From positions 1-64,000 of the forward strand of contig DESZ01000006.1 in NCBI GenBank assembly GCA_002361485.1: a stretch of 64,000 nucleotides of DNA, in the 5' to 3' direction. Under the pieces are notes generated by a model. That model was not told the DNA's origin. It saw only the letters and a program-made list of their open reading frames with translations, and did not search any database. Positions 26,253-35,378 of the stretch are shown in pieces; position 1 is the first letter of the stretch, and each line of letters starts with the position of its first letter. The translations under genes and the position numbers were made by a program. The stretch is from Cyanobacteria bacterium UBA3301 (GTDB lineage: Bacteria; Cyanobacteriota; Vampirovibrionia; Gastranaerophilales; Gastranaerophilaceae).

Positions 26253-26737
26253 CTTATTCTGTTATTATTCAATACAGAAACAGCAAGTTTTAGCGCTTCA
26301 TCAGCGAAACGTTGTTTCATTTCTTTTCGTTCAATATTAGACGGAAGTCTTACCTCTTTGACTGCGACAATTCCGTTATAATATACGGAAGTATACATTA
26401 ATCCTACAGGTTTTTCTTTTGTTCCGCCTGTCGGACCTGCAATTCCTGTTGTACAAATTGCCACATCACAATTAGTCGCTTTAGCCAAGCCTTCCGCCAT
26501 TGCTTGAGCACATTGTTCACTCACGGCACCGTAATTATCCAAAATATCCCAACTTACATTAAGAATTTTATTCTTTGCTTCATTCGCATAGGTTACAAAA
26601 TTTAATTTTACATAATCAGAACTCCCTGAAACATCAGTCAGACGAGAGCTCAATAATCCGCCCGTACAAGATTCCGCAGTCGAAACTGTCAATTTCTTTT
26701 CTTTTAATAATAAGCCTAATTCTTCTTCTAAAAGCAT
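26249..26737 (-). CDS. pncC: Nicotinamide-nucleotide amidohydrolase / CinA C-terminal domain protein
   Basis: 162 residues, single CinA-C domain without the MoaB-like N-terminal half. STAESCTGGLLSSRLTDVSGSSDY near residue 20 and TTGIAGPTGGTKEKPVG near 100 are the conserved blocks of PncC, which deamidates NMN to recycle the pyridine ring. The start at 26737 is chosen because AGGACTTAGATTT precedes MLLEEE; an earlier in-frame start would overlap radA. It follows radA by 19 bases. Confidence 0.9.
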   Translation of the reverse strand: MLLEEELGLLLKEKKLTVSTAESCTGGLLSSRLTDVSGSSDYVKLNFVTYANEAKNKILNVSWDILDNYGAVSEQCAQAMAEGLAKATNCDVAICTTGIAGPTGGTKEKPVGLMYTSVYYNGIVAVKEVRLPSNIERKEMKQRFADEALKLAVSVLNNNRIS

Positions 26738-26756
26738 AAATCTAAGTCCTAATTTT

Positions 26757-28118
26757 CTATTGAGGGGAAATACACGCAGATATCGCATCTATTAAACGTT
26801 TTACGGGAACCGTTGTTATCTTCTCATTTTCTATATTACGATTTGAATATGGTATAATAGCTTTTTTAAATCCAGAAGCTGCAGCTTCGTTTAAACGTTT
26901 ATCGATGTTATTTACGGGATGAATTTCACCTGATAAACCAATTTCCCCGATAATAACTGTTTGAGAATCCACAACAACATCCCTTGCGCATGTCGCAATA
27001 GCGAGTGCAATCCCTAAATCCGCACTCGGCTCATCTACTTCTATTCCGCCCATTACATTTATATAAACATCCTGTTTTGATAAATTCAATCCGACACGTT
27101 TTTCAAGCACCGCAAGAATTTGCAATAGCCTGCTAAAATCCACACCGTTTGCTACCCTTCTTGGAGAAGGATAAGGAGTCGTTCCGACAAGCGCCTGCAC
27201 TTCAACAAGCAACGGGCGTGTGCCTTCATTTGTAACTATAATAGCACTACCCGGGATAGATTCCTGCGAACGCTCATTTAAAAACAATTCATTGGGATTT
27301 TTTACTTCCGTTAAACCATTTGAACCCATTTCAAAAATCCCGACTTCGGAAGTATTCCCAAATCGATTTTTCATTGAACGAAGCATACGATAAGATTTGT
27401 ACTTATCGCCTTCGAATGAAATAACCGTATCTACCATATGTTCTAAAACCTTCGGTCCTGCAATGTTTCCGTCTTTTGTAACATGACCTATGACAAGTAT
27501 TGTTATATTTTTTGTTTTCGCAATCTGCATCAAAATATTACAACATTCTCTTATTTGCGAAACACTGCCTGAAGAACTTGTTATTGATTGTGTGTAAATA
27601 GCTTGAATACTGTCTATTATTACAAATTCAGGAGAAATTTCTCCTATTTGTGCTTTTATATTTTCAAGATTTGTTTGGGGATAAATATAGAGTTTTTCGC
27701 CGTTTACACCTAATCTGTCAGCCCTCAGTTTTAGCTGTCCTGAAGATTCTTCCGCCGTTACATACAAGACTTTTTTCCCTTGTTTTGATAGTTCACCTGA
27801 AGTTTGCAACAAAATAGTCGATTTCCCTATTCCCGGGTCACCAGCAATTAGGACAATAGAACCTTGAACTAATCCGCCGCCTAATATTCTGTCAAATTCT
27901 GATATATTCGTGCTGACGCGAATTTCCTTTCCAACTGTTATATCTGAGATTAGCGACGGTTTTATTCCGTCATTAATCAACGCAATTTTTTGAGAATTTG
28001 AGCCTTGTAATTCCTCGGTAAAGCTTCCCCACGTGCCGCATTCCGGACATTTACCCAAATAACCTGCCGTTTCATATCCGCAAGATTGACATACCCATTT
28101 TGATTTAACCTTTGCCAT
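26757..28118 (-). CDS. radA: DNA repair protein RadA
   Basis: 453 residues, usual length. The N-terminal zinc finger has CQSCGYETAGYLGKCPECG (residues about 10-28). The RecA-like ATPase has GDPGIGKST near residue 93 and the RadA-specific KNRFG motif near 250. The C-terminal Lon-protease-like domain lacks the catalytic Ser, as usual. It acts as a branch-migration helicase in recombination and transformation. It is in operon with pncC downstream. Confidence 0.97.
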   Translation of the reverse strand: MAKVKSKWVCQSCGYETAGYLGKCPECGTWGSFTEELQGSNSQKIALINDGIKPSLISDITVGKEIRVSTNISEFDRILGGGLVQGSIVLIAGDPGIGKSTILLQTSGELSKQGKKVLYVTAEESSGQLKLRADRLGVNGEKLYIYPQTNLENIKAQIGEISPEFVIIDSIQAIYTQSITSSSGSVSQIRECCNILMQIAKTKNITILVIGHVTKDGNIAGPKVLEHMVDTVISFEGDKYKSYRMLRSMKNRFGNTSEVGIFEMGSNGLTEVKNPNELFLNERSQESIPGSAIIVTNEGTRPLLVEVQALVGTTPYPSPRRVANGVDFSRLLQILAVLEKRVGLNLSKQDVYINVMGGIEVDEPSADLGIALAIATCARDVVVDSQTVIIGEIGLSGEIHPVNNIDKRLNEAAASGFKKAIIPYSNRNIENEKITTVPVKRLIDAISACISPQ

Positions 28119-28149
28119 AAAACGATTATATTCACTAAAAATAATCAGG

Positions 28150-29001
28150 TCAAGCCGACTTAGATAACGATTTTTTGTTTTTCACAGATTTACTTTTTAC
28201 ATGAGCTTTTGAAAGCTTTGCCGCATGTGTAGTGCGTTCTTTCTGAATTATTTCAAATGCCATACGCTTTATTAAATTTATTTTATCTTCAAAAATAAAC
28301 TCTTCACTAAAATCTGTACCTCTGTCATCTGTCATTATAATACCCTTATCCTCTAGCTTTTTAGCATATTTTAATTGCGATGCAAAAGCATTTTTTTCCG
28401 ATTCCAAATTGTAGCGAAGATTTTGCAATATATCGATTTTATCAGTAATACTGCGCCCTTTTAATACTTTATGAATTTTTCGCTCCAAAAGTTTCATTAC
28501 AATTTTTTTGTCTGACTTATATTCCATGCACTCTCTGATATACAATTCATCATCATATAGTTTAAAATACTTTGAGTTAAGCAACCCATTTTTCTCCATT
28601 TTTTGAAACCTTGAATAATATTTAGGATTGAATAAGCCGTCTGCGATATGCCTTCCTTCATGGAAAATATCTACCAAATGTTCCTGAGGGAATATGCCGT
28701 TTTTTGTTTTCAGTTCCAATGTCATCGCATAAATATCATTATTACCGTTAAATAAAAAATCATTTGCAGCATTAGAGAAATTGTCACTATTTTCTGCTAC
28801 AAAAATTTTTATATTTGGCGGGACCATTTTATATATAATATTTCTTATTTTATTCAAAGATATTCCACCATCAGAAACAGATTTTAAAGTCCGATGATAT
28901 AGTTTATCAGTGAATTGTTCCGCCTTTTGAGCCCGCTGACTTGCAGAACCTTTTGACAGTTCATAGGGAATTTTTATTGAGGGTAATAACCGATTAATCA
29001 T
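28150..29001 (-). CDS. HEGRH-motif protein, putative metallopeptidase of unknown family
   Basis: 283 residues. HEGRH at residues 114-118, in the helix-like context LVDIFHEGRHIADG, fits the HExxH zinc-binding motif. A downstream Glu in LYIRECMEYKSDKK could be a third ligand. There is no signal peptide or membrane segment, and the C-terminus is a basic tail rich in Lys, Ser and Ala. The motif occurs by chance in some proteins, so peptidase activity is only suggested. The gene lies 31 bases upstream of radA. No ribosome binding site is clear before the start. No known family is recognised. Confidence 0.5.
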   Translation of the reverse strand: MINRLLPSIKIPYELSKGSASQRAQKAEQFTDKLYHRTLKSVSDGGISLNKIRNIIYKMVPPNIKIFVAENSDNFSNAANDFLFNGNNDIYAMTLELKTKNGIFPQEHLVDIFHEGRHIADGLFNPKYYSRFQKMEKNGLLNSKYFKLYDDELYIRECMEYKSDKKIVMKLLERKIHKVLKGRSITDKIDILQNLRYNLESEKNAFASQLKYAKKLEDKGIIMTDDRGTDFSEEFIFEDKINLIKRMAFEIIQKERTTHAAKLSKAHVKSKSVKNKKSLSKSA

Positions 29002-29055
29002 AATATTATATAAATAACATAAAAATATATTTTGCTATAAGAAAAATTTCATAAA

Positions 29056-29090
29056 AAAAGAACTCAATATAATTATATTGAGTTCTTTTA
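29056..29090. terminator. Terminator of the small HEAT-like gene
   Basis: A 14-bp perfect stem, 29057-29070 with 29075-29088, has an AATT loop. It is flanked by A and T runs, and on minus it ends the gene at 29106. Confidence 0.88.
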
Positions 29091-29105
29091 AATTTATTTT
29101 TATGC

Positions 29106-29390
29106 TTATGCAGCTTTTGAACCTTTTATTTCTCTGATTAAATATTCTGCAACCCATTCAAAATCTTTGTTATCTTTTGCTGCATCTTGCAAATATTTAA
29201 CAGAAACATCACCCAAGCGGATAAGCGTCATCGCAACAACACCTCTTTTAATTCCGCGAATAACCTGTAATTGATTTACCAATTCAGGAACTACTGATGT
29301 TCCCATACTTACTAATTCGTTTTCAACTTTATTTTTTGTTGTGTTATCTACATTTTCTAATTCATTTAATACTTCATTTATGTTTGACAT
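29106..29390 (-). CDS. Small HEAT-like helical protein
   Basis: 94 residues, start after GGAGATTTC. It is all-helical, with a HEAT-like repeat: NELVSMGTSVVPELVNQLQVIRG then KRGVVAMTLIRLGD and VKYLQDAAKDNKDFEWVAEYLI. There is no signal or membrane segment. The monocistronic gene has its own strong terminator, which suggests a well-expressed protein. The function is unknown; HEAT modules bind other proteins. Confidence 0.65.
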   Translation of the reverse strand: MSNINEVLNELENVDNTTKNKVENELVSMGTSVVPELVNQLQVIRGIKRGVVAMTLIRLGDVSVKYLQDAAKDNKDFEWVAEYLIREIKGSKAA

Positions 29391-29513
29391 TTTGAAATCT
29401 CCATCTGTTCTAAATTACATTCTAATTATAAATGAAATTTTTAACAAATTAAGATTTCATTACATAATCTTTATATCCTGAACATAATATTAATATTTTC
29501 TTTATATCAAAGA

Positions 29514-31376
29514 TTATTTATATTTTCTGCGAATACCGAAATGAATACCTAAAATATAACAGCTGTAGTGTCTTGAGGTAATCGAAACAGAACATATTCT
29601 TTTATACCATGGAGTAGAATAATATTTTTTCCAATGTTTTGTTTCTTTATGAATAAAATCATTAGAGATCGAATGTGAAGTCATTGAACCGTAGTGCCAA
29701 ATATTTTGTCCGATTAGTATTTTATTATTCTTACCAGCTTCTTTAGCTTTATTAAATATCCAATCATCTCCGTAATAGACTTCAAATTCAGGGGGAATTT
29801 TTACATAATTCTTTTTGTTAAACAACATAAACACACCAAAATCTTCAGTTTTATAAGGCGTTGTTTTTAATTGAATATTATTTGACAAAATTAAATCTTC
29901 GGCTTTTGGTTCTTTAATAATTTCATTATTTTCATTACGAGCGTTTGTTACATTTTTGGGAGAAATCCCTATTATCCCCGTATTATTATCAATTAGTGCC
30001 AATATTTGAGAACAAAAGTTTTGAGGAATTTTAATATCATCATTTAATAACGCGACATATTCGGTATCTGCAATTTCTGCTACATAATTCCATGCCGGAT
30101 TTACATACATATTTTCCTCGGAAGCTTTAATTTCGACCTTCGGATTGTCGTAATTAAATTCTTTTTGAGAATTATTTATAACAATTATCTTTTTAATTAC
30201 ATTGTCGGTAACCAGAGAATCCAAAAGTTCACCTAATATCTTTGCATCTTTTAATAATGTAGGTATTCCAATTGTCAAATTATCCTTTTTATTTTTTTGT
30301 CTTGAATCTATCAAAGATTTTAAATTTAATTTTGAGATTTGATAAAAATTATGTGCATAAGCTTTAATATCTTCCTGCATATTCTGGTACTGCTCTTGCG
30401 ACATATTTATACCTTTTATCAAAGCGTTATAAAAATCATCATCATCTTTATACAATATGGAATTTTTCTCACTAAAGCCGTTTATTGGAGCAAAATTATC
30501 TTTAATAATTATCGGTTTTTGAAATCCGTACACAAGTTGAAAATTTCCGCTTGTGCCTTGATGAATATAGCGAAGATGCATTTCTTCATCAATGTATGAA
30601 GTCAATATAAAATCACCTTTTTCTATTTCTTCAAACATTTTATCAAACGGTAAACGCCCCTTTATATCAAAATAAGGCACAACTTCCGGTGGTAAGTTTT
30701 CAACTTTACCTTTTCCGATTACGGTTATTTTAAAATTTGTAATGCCGTTATTAACAAGTTTTTGCACTGTTTTCACAAATAAATCAAAATTCTTTTTGCC
30801 GACAGCCAGTTCTCCTACCGTTACAAAGTTCGTTAATTCACTTTTTGGAGTAATCTTTACATCTCCAAAGTAATGCGGATTTACAACTACCGTTTTATAA
30901 TCTTTTTGCTCAAAATTCAATTCCCTTAATGAAATTAAATCCTCACTCATCGCATTTGCCCAAACACGCTTTTTTATATCGTGAATTACGAAAAATAATT
31001 TTGATTTATCCACATTTTTGCTAAAATTTTCATATACTTTATCAAAGTGCGGAGCCTTGCATAATTTATCAACGGTTGTAACCAATAAGCCTTTTACATC
31101 ACTTAAATCCGCTTGTTTAAAATATGCTCTTGCCTGATATTTTGACATTTTGTTATAAGAAATATTTAAATTTTCACCAATACGAGAAAACAAATTTTCT
31201 TTATAAGCATTTTTTGAAACGATTACTGAAACATGATAGCCCAAATCACAAAGGTATTTTGCAAACCCCGGTACGACTTCCGCATGACTTTTTCCGCAAG
31301 GTTCCCATATTAGAAACGTGTTATCTTTTATTATAGGCTTTTTTACAGGAAGCATTTTTTTGACAAAATCTAACAT
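29514..31376 (-). CDS. Two-domain glycosyltransferase (GT-B plus GT-A fusion)
   Basis: 620 residues. Residues of about 20-365 look like a GT4-type GT-B glycosyltransferase: FLIWEPCGKSHAEVVPGFAKYL, then FVTVGELAVGKKNFDLFVKTV and a nucleotide-sugar region with VYGFQKPIIIKDN. From about residue 368, NLTIGIPTLLKDAKILGELL starts a GT2-like GT-A domain with the DxD-type motif LLNDDIK near 470 and GDDWIFNKA near 550. The fusion suggests two successive sugar transfers in one glycan of the envelope or a glycoprotein. There is no membrane segment. It follows trxB after 21 bases on minus. Confidence 0.75.
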   Translation of the reverse strand: MLDFVKKMLPVKKPIIKDNTFLIWEPCGKSHAEVVPGFAKYLCDLGYHVSVIVSKNAYKENLFSRIGENLNISYNKMSKYQARAYFKQADLSDVKGLLVTTVDKLCKAPHFDKVYENFSKNVDKSKLFFVIHDIKKRVWANAMSEDLISLRELNFEQKDYKTVVVNPHYFGDVKITPKSELTNFVTVGELAVGKKNFDLFVKTVQKLVNNGITNFKITVIGKGKVENLPPEVVPYFDIKGRLPFDKMFEEIEKGDFILTSYIDEEMHLRYIHQGTSGNFQLVYGFQKPIIIKDNFAPINGFSEKNSILYKDDDDFYNALIKGINMSQEQYQNMQEDIKAYAHNFYQISKLNLKSLIDSRQKNKKDNLTIGIPTLLKDAKILGELLDSLVTDNVIKKIIVINNSQKEFNYDNPKVEIKASEENMYVNPAWNYVAEIADTEYVALLNDDIKIPQNFCSQILALIDNNTGIIGISPKNVTNARNENNEIIKEPKAEDLILSNNIQLKTTPYKTEDFGVFMLFNKKNYVKIPPEFEVYYGDDWIFNKAKEAGKNNKILIGQNIWHYGSMTSHSISNDFIHKETKHWKKYYSTPWYKRICSVSITSRHYSCYILGIHFGIRRKYK

Positions 31377-31397
31377 AAAATAATTATATCAAAAAAA

Positions 31398-32336
31398 TTA
31401 AACCGTAACTTCTTTTTGAGCCTGAACATATTTTGCACAATATACCCCTGCAACTGCACCATCAGATACCGCTGTAATCACTTGACGCAAAGGAGTATTT
31501 CTTACATCCCCGACTGCATAAACTCCATCTAACGAAGTTTTCATAGTCAGATCAGTTTGGATAAAACCGCGACTATCCTGCTCTATTTGTCCTGTTATAT
31601 AATTTACATTCGGTATAATTCCTATATAAGGGAATACTCCGTCAGTATTTAATTCGGAAATATCACCTGTTTTGGTATTTTTAATTAATATACTTTTTAC
31701 CAAATCTTCACCCCTGATTTCTTCAGCGACAGAATCCCATACAAACTCTATTTTTTGATTGTTAAAAGCTCTTTGTTGAATAATTTTATCAGCTCGCAAT
31801 TCGTCCCGTCTGTGAATGATATAAACTTTTGATGCAAAATTTGTTAAATATATTGCTTCCTCTACTGCAGAATTTCCGCCCCCAACAACAGCAACAACTT
31901 TATCCTGATAAAAACTCCCGTCACAAACTGCACAATAACTGACTCCCCTGCCTAAAAATTCTTCTTCTCCTTTTATTCCGAGTTTCATCGGACTTGCCCC
32001 TGTTGCTATAATAACAGATGCTGATTTGAACAATCCATCTTTTGTTTTTATTACCTTCGGCGTTGAAACCAAATCCACAGACAAAATTTCTTGCATTGGA
32101 TATTTATCTGCGCCAAACATATCCAAATGCTGCTCGAATTTTTCCGTCAAATCATATCCGCCAATTTTCTTGAAGCCAAGATAATTTTCAATTTCCAAAT
32201 AGTTTGAAGGCTGCCCCCCAAGCATACTGATATCTATTATGGCTGTTTTTAAAGCCCCCCTTGCACAATATAACCCCGCGCTAAATCCTGCAGGCCCTCC
32301 CCCTAAAATAATAACATCATAATTATATTCTCGCAT
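31398..32336 (-). CDS. trxB: Thioredoxin reductase
   Basis: 312 residues, usual length for the low-molecular-weight enzyme. The FAD-binding motif GGGPAGFSAGLY is at 12-23, the redox disulphide CAVC is near 136-139 in YCAVCDGSF, the NADPH motif is VVGGGNSAVEEA, and the C-terminal FAD block is GVYAVGDVRN. It reduces thioredoxin with NADPH in the cytoplasm. The gene is part of the minus-strand run pgi, small secreted protein, trxB, glycosyltransferase. Confidence 0.96.
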   Translation of the reverse strand: MREYNYDVIILGGGPAGFSAGLYCARGALKTAIIDISMLGGQPSNYLEIENYLGFKKIGGYDLTEKFEQHLDMFGADKYPMQEILSVDLVSTPKVIKTKDGLFKSASVIIATGASPMKLGIKGEEEFLGRGVSYCAVCDGSFYQDKVVAVVGGGNSAVEEAIYLTNFASKVYIIHRRDELRADKIIQQRAFNNQKIEFVWDSVAEEIRGEDLVKSILIKNTKTGDISELNTDGVFPYIGIIPNVNYITGQIEQDSRGFIQTDLTMKTSLDGVYAVGDVRNTPLRQVITAVSDGAVAGVYCAKYVQAQKEVTV

Positions 32337-32348
32337 TAAAAATCCCCT

Positions 32349-32840
32349 TTACTCTATTTCAACACCGCCTGCTATCTTCTCCCCTCTTATTTTATATGTC
32401 GCAGTTTCGGTTTTTATAAGTTTTCCATCCGAATAGGTATCTAATTTAATTGTATTAGTACCGGTAAAACTATCGTTATCAATACTTAATTCAACTTTAT
32501 CCGTTAAGATTTTTTTACCGTAATTCCCTATTTTTGTAAATACAATATCATTTGCCTCAACTCTTTCGATTGTAATTTCAGCTTTTGCACCGTTAAACGG
32601 ATTACATAAAGATATGACGTTACCCGTACGAGATAAGTTCCATATATCTAAACTTTTTTCTTTAAAAATGTTCGAATCAGAATCAATTTTTGAAGAAACA
32701 ACACGCCATGTACCGTAAAAAGTTCTCGGAATCATTGTAACTTCACCGCTCAAAACAGTAGTTTCATTATGCGCAAACGAAGCAGAGCAACATATTACAG
32801 TAATAAAAAATAATAATATAAATTTAATTAACTTGCTCAT
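32349..32840 (-). CDS. Small secreted protein of unknown function
   Basis: 163 residues. Residues 1-23 are a signal peptide (MSKLIKFILLFFITVICCSASFA). The mature protein is predicted mainly beta, with alternating hydrophobic strands (GTWRVVSSKI, IVFTKIGNYGKKI, FTGTNTIKLDTYSDG), a lipocalin-like or beta-sandwich pattern. No family is recognised. It lies 33 bases after pgi and 12 bases before trxB in one operon. Confidence 0.6.
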   Translation of the reverse strand: MSKLIKFILLFFITVICCSASFAHNETTVLSGEVTMIPRTFYGTWRVVSSKIDSDSNIFKEKSLDIWNLSRTGNVISLCNPFNGAKAEITIERVEANDIVFTKIGNYGKKILTDKVELSIDNDSFTGTNTIKLDTYSDGKLIKTETATYKIRGEKIAGGVEIE

Positions 32841-32873
32841 AATACATTTATTTTAAGAAATTTTGGAAAAATG

Positions 32874-34265
32874 TCAAAGAACCGACGACATTTTTTGCTG
32901 CAAAGCTTTGGCTGATTCTTCATAACCCGCTCTGCCCATTAGCGCATATATATAATTTCTTGATTGCTCAACTGAGGGTTGTGCGAATGTATCAACATTA
33001 TACAAAGCTCCCGCAATAGCTGTTTGAACCTCTAACATATATAGCAGCTGCGCAATGTGATATCCGTCAATTTTCGGCAATGTTATTGTAACAGTAGGTC
33101 TTGAATAATCAGATAATGAAGCTGTAGTAGAATCAGCCTCGGCATTTAATAAATCATTCATCGTCTTACCGCCCAAATAACCTATGCCTGTATATTCAAA
33201 AATTTTTGGGATTTCTAAATTTTTATGAAATTCTTCTACGCGTATAAAGTTAATAATCTTATTATTCGGCCCTTCATTAAATAATTGCATTTGGGAATGC
33301 TGATCCGTTGCACCAAGAGCTTTGATTGGCGTTGGACCCGTTTGAATATTTTCGCCCTGCAGATTTTTACCTTTACCTAATGACTCCGCCCACAATTGAA
33401 CAAACCAATCGGATACATACTGCAGCCTGCTTGAATATGGCATCATTACAGTAATATTCTTACCGTTTTTTATATCTGAGAGGAAATGTATTAATGCATT
33501 TTGTGCTGCAATATTATTATATATATCGGTATTTTTAAGAGCTAAATCCATATCCTTGATACCGTTTGTAATTTCATCTATATCTATTCCAACAAGCGCA
33601 AAAGGCAATAAGCCAACGGCAGAAAATACAGAGAACCTTCCTCCTACATCATCGGGAACTACAAAAGTTTTATAGCCTTCCTGTTCTGAGATTTGGCGCA
33701 AAATTCCTGTTCGTTTATCAGTTGTAGCTACTATATTTTTACGATAGTCATCCCCCAATTCTTTTTCAAGCATGTCTTTGACTATCATATATTGAGCCAT
33801 TGTTTCTGCTGTGTCGCCGGATTTTGTAATTACATTAACTAAAGTCTTTTTTAAATCCAATATTTCTAAAAGAGAAGCCATAGAATCAGGCTCTATATTA
33901 TCCAAAAAGAAAATCCTCGGATAACCGTTACGTTCCTCTTTTGATAACAAATTCCAATATGGTCTTAACAATGCATGAGTAACTGCCAACCCGCCTAAGG
34001 CTGAACCGCCTATACCAAGAACCAAAATATTATCAAAGCGGTTTTGAACCAATGCGGCATACTCTTTTACATACCACGCGGTTTCCTCGCTATACCCTAA
34101 ATTCATCCATTGCAAACCTTGCTCGGGTTTGTCTTTTCTTTTGTTCAAATCCGCAATTATTTCGGCTATGCGCTCTTTATAGTTTTCAAATTCTTGTTTA
34201 ATATTTAGCCCGTTTTGTTCACCTATAACGGTACTGTCGGCTCTGCGGAAATCTAATTTTATCAT
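32874..34265 (-). CDS. pgi: Glucose-6-phosphate isomerase
   Basis: 463 residues, the shorter bacterial type. NILVLGIGGSALGG near residue 75 begins the first SIS domain. VNVITKSGDTAETMAQY (substrate phosphate-binding SGDTAET) follows near 140, and FNEGPNNKIINFIRVEEF and a late Gln/Lys active-site region come later. It interconverts glucose 6-phosphate and fructose 6-phosphate in glycolysis, downstream of the glucan enzymes in this window. It leads the trxB-containing run. Confidence 0.95.
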   Translation of the reverse strand: MIKLDFRRADSTVIGEQNGLNIKQEFENYKERIAEIIADLNKRKDKPEQGLQWMNLGYSEETAWYVKEYAALVQNRFDNILVLGIGGSALGGLAVTHALLRPYWNLLSKEERNGYPRIFFLDNIEPDSMASLLEILDLKKTLVNVITKSGDTAETMAQYMIVKDMLEKELGDDYRKNIVATTDKRTGILRQISEQEGYKTFVVPDDVGGRFSVFSAVGLLPFALVGIDIDEITNGIKDMDLALKNTDIYNNIAAQNALIHFLSDIKNGKNITVMMPYSSRLQYVSDWFVQLWAESLGKGKNLQGENIQTGPTPIKALGATDQHSQMQLFNEGPNNKIINFIRVEEFHKNLEIPKIFEYTGIGYLGGKTMNDLLNAEADSTTASLSDYSRPTVTITLPKIDGYHIAQLLYMLEVQTAIAGALYNVDTFAQPSVEQSRNYIYALMGRAGYEESAKALQQKMSSVL

Positions 34266-34364
34266 CCGTACCCCTCTCTATACAATTGTATATAGTCAAA
34301 ATTAAAAAACAATAAATCGGATGACAGGGTTAATATTTTTTTACTAAAATTATTATTAATAAAC

Positions 34365-35306
34365 TTAATTTGATAGCTTGACCTTATTTTTTATATATTT
34401 TTTTACATTTGAAGATTTGTATAATTTCAAATTTGAAAATTGTACAGCCTTTTGATCAGCACAAACAATTGTAACAGATGATTTTATATCGTTTTTTGCA
34501 ATTATTGAATTTGGCTTTTTATTAGATTTACCTAAAATTTTTATATTATACGGATCAACAACAAAAAATTTATTTTTATGTGTGATATAACACGGCAAAA
34601 AAGGATGCAAAGCTCTTACCGTTGCAGAAATTTCTTCAGCTGTTTGAATCGAAAAATCAAGCATTTTTTCATCCCCTGTTATATTAGGGAAATATGTCGC
34701 ATAACGTTCATCCTGATTTATCGGCATTAAAACTTTTTGGTTCAAATCAGTAATTAATTCTGTTACCAAATTTCGAGCTTCTCTTACCGTTCGTTCTCGC
34801 AATTCTTTTGAAGTATCAGTTTCAAAAATTCTTACCTTCTCTTGTTTTAATATTGCTCCTGAATCAAATTTATCGTTCATTAAATGAATAGTAATACCCG
34901 AATAAGCTTCTCCATGCAATATAGCTTGCATATACGGATTCGGCCCTCTGTATTTCGGTAACAACGATGGGTGAACATTTACCGTTGCAATTTTGGGGAT
35001 ATTATATGTTTTTGCACAAATTTTTTCTCCCCATGTTCCAACAATCATTAAATCAGGATTTAATGAGATTAAAAGTTTCTGAAAATATTCACTGTTTGCC
35101 GAGGACATTCGTATTTGATGCAGTTTTAATTCCTTAATCATGGTAACTTCCGGAGCAGGTTTGAAAAAATCACTGATAAGTATTTTTAATTTTGACTCTT
35201 CAGTATACTCATATCTGAAGACTCCGACAATATCAGCTCCCGCAGCTCTGGCTCCAAGAATTAAATTGGCCAGCATTATACCTTTACCTAAAATTACTAC
35301 CTTCAT
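34365..35306 (-). CDS. Formyltransferase-family protein (Fmt-like)
   Basis: 313 residues. The N-terminal Rossmann domain has VNVHPSLLPKYRGPNPYMQAI near 100-120, with the catalytic Asn and His, and FDSGAIL near 150 supplies the catalytic Asp. The C-terminal half resembles the Fmt C-domain (TAEEISATVRALHPFLPCYI). Canonical Fmt has HxSLLPxxRGAAP; the RGPNP here suggests a paralogue that could formylate an amino sugar or lipid rather than Met-tRNA. The start at 35306 is chosen because an earlier in-frame codon lies inside the upstream gene's terminator. No good ribosome binding site is seen. Confidence 0.78.
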   Translation of the reverse strand: MKVVILGKGIMLANLILGARAAGADIVGVFRYEYTEESKLKILISDFFKPAPEVTMIKELKLHQIRMSSANSEYFQKLLISLNPDLMIVGTWGEKICAKTYNIPKIATVNVHPSLLPKYRGPNPYMQAILHGEAYSGITIHLMNDKFDSGAILKQEKVRIFETDTSKELRERTVREARNLVTELITDLNQKVLMPINQDERYATYFPNITGDEKMLDFSIQTAEEISATVRALHPFLPCYITHKNKFFVVDPYNIKILGKSNKKPNSIIAKNDIKSSVTIVCADQKAVQFSNLKLYKSSNVKKYIKNKVKLSN

Positions 35307-35323
35307 AAATACATTATAAATAT

Positions 35324-35360
35324 AAAAGCGTTCCAATACAAAATTGAAACGCTTTTTAAC
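35324..35360 (-). terminator. Terminator of the 263-residue membrane-protein gene
   Basis: A 14-bp stem, 35324-35337 with 35343-35356, has one mismatch and an ACAAA loop. On minus it is followed by a T-rich run. It separates that gene from the Fmt-like gene and rules out the longer Fmt start. Confidence 0.8.
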
Positions 35361-35378
35361 AATTTGATTTATTTAATT

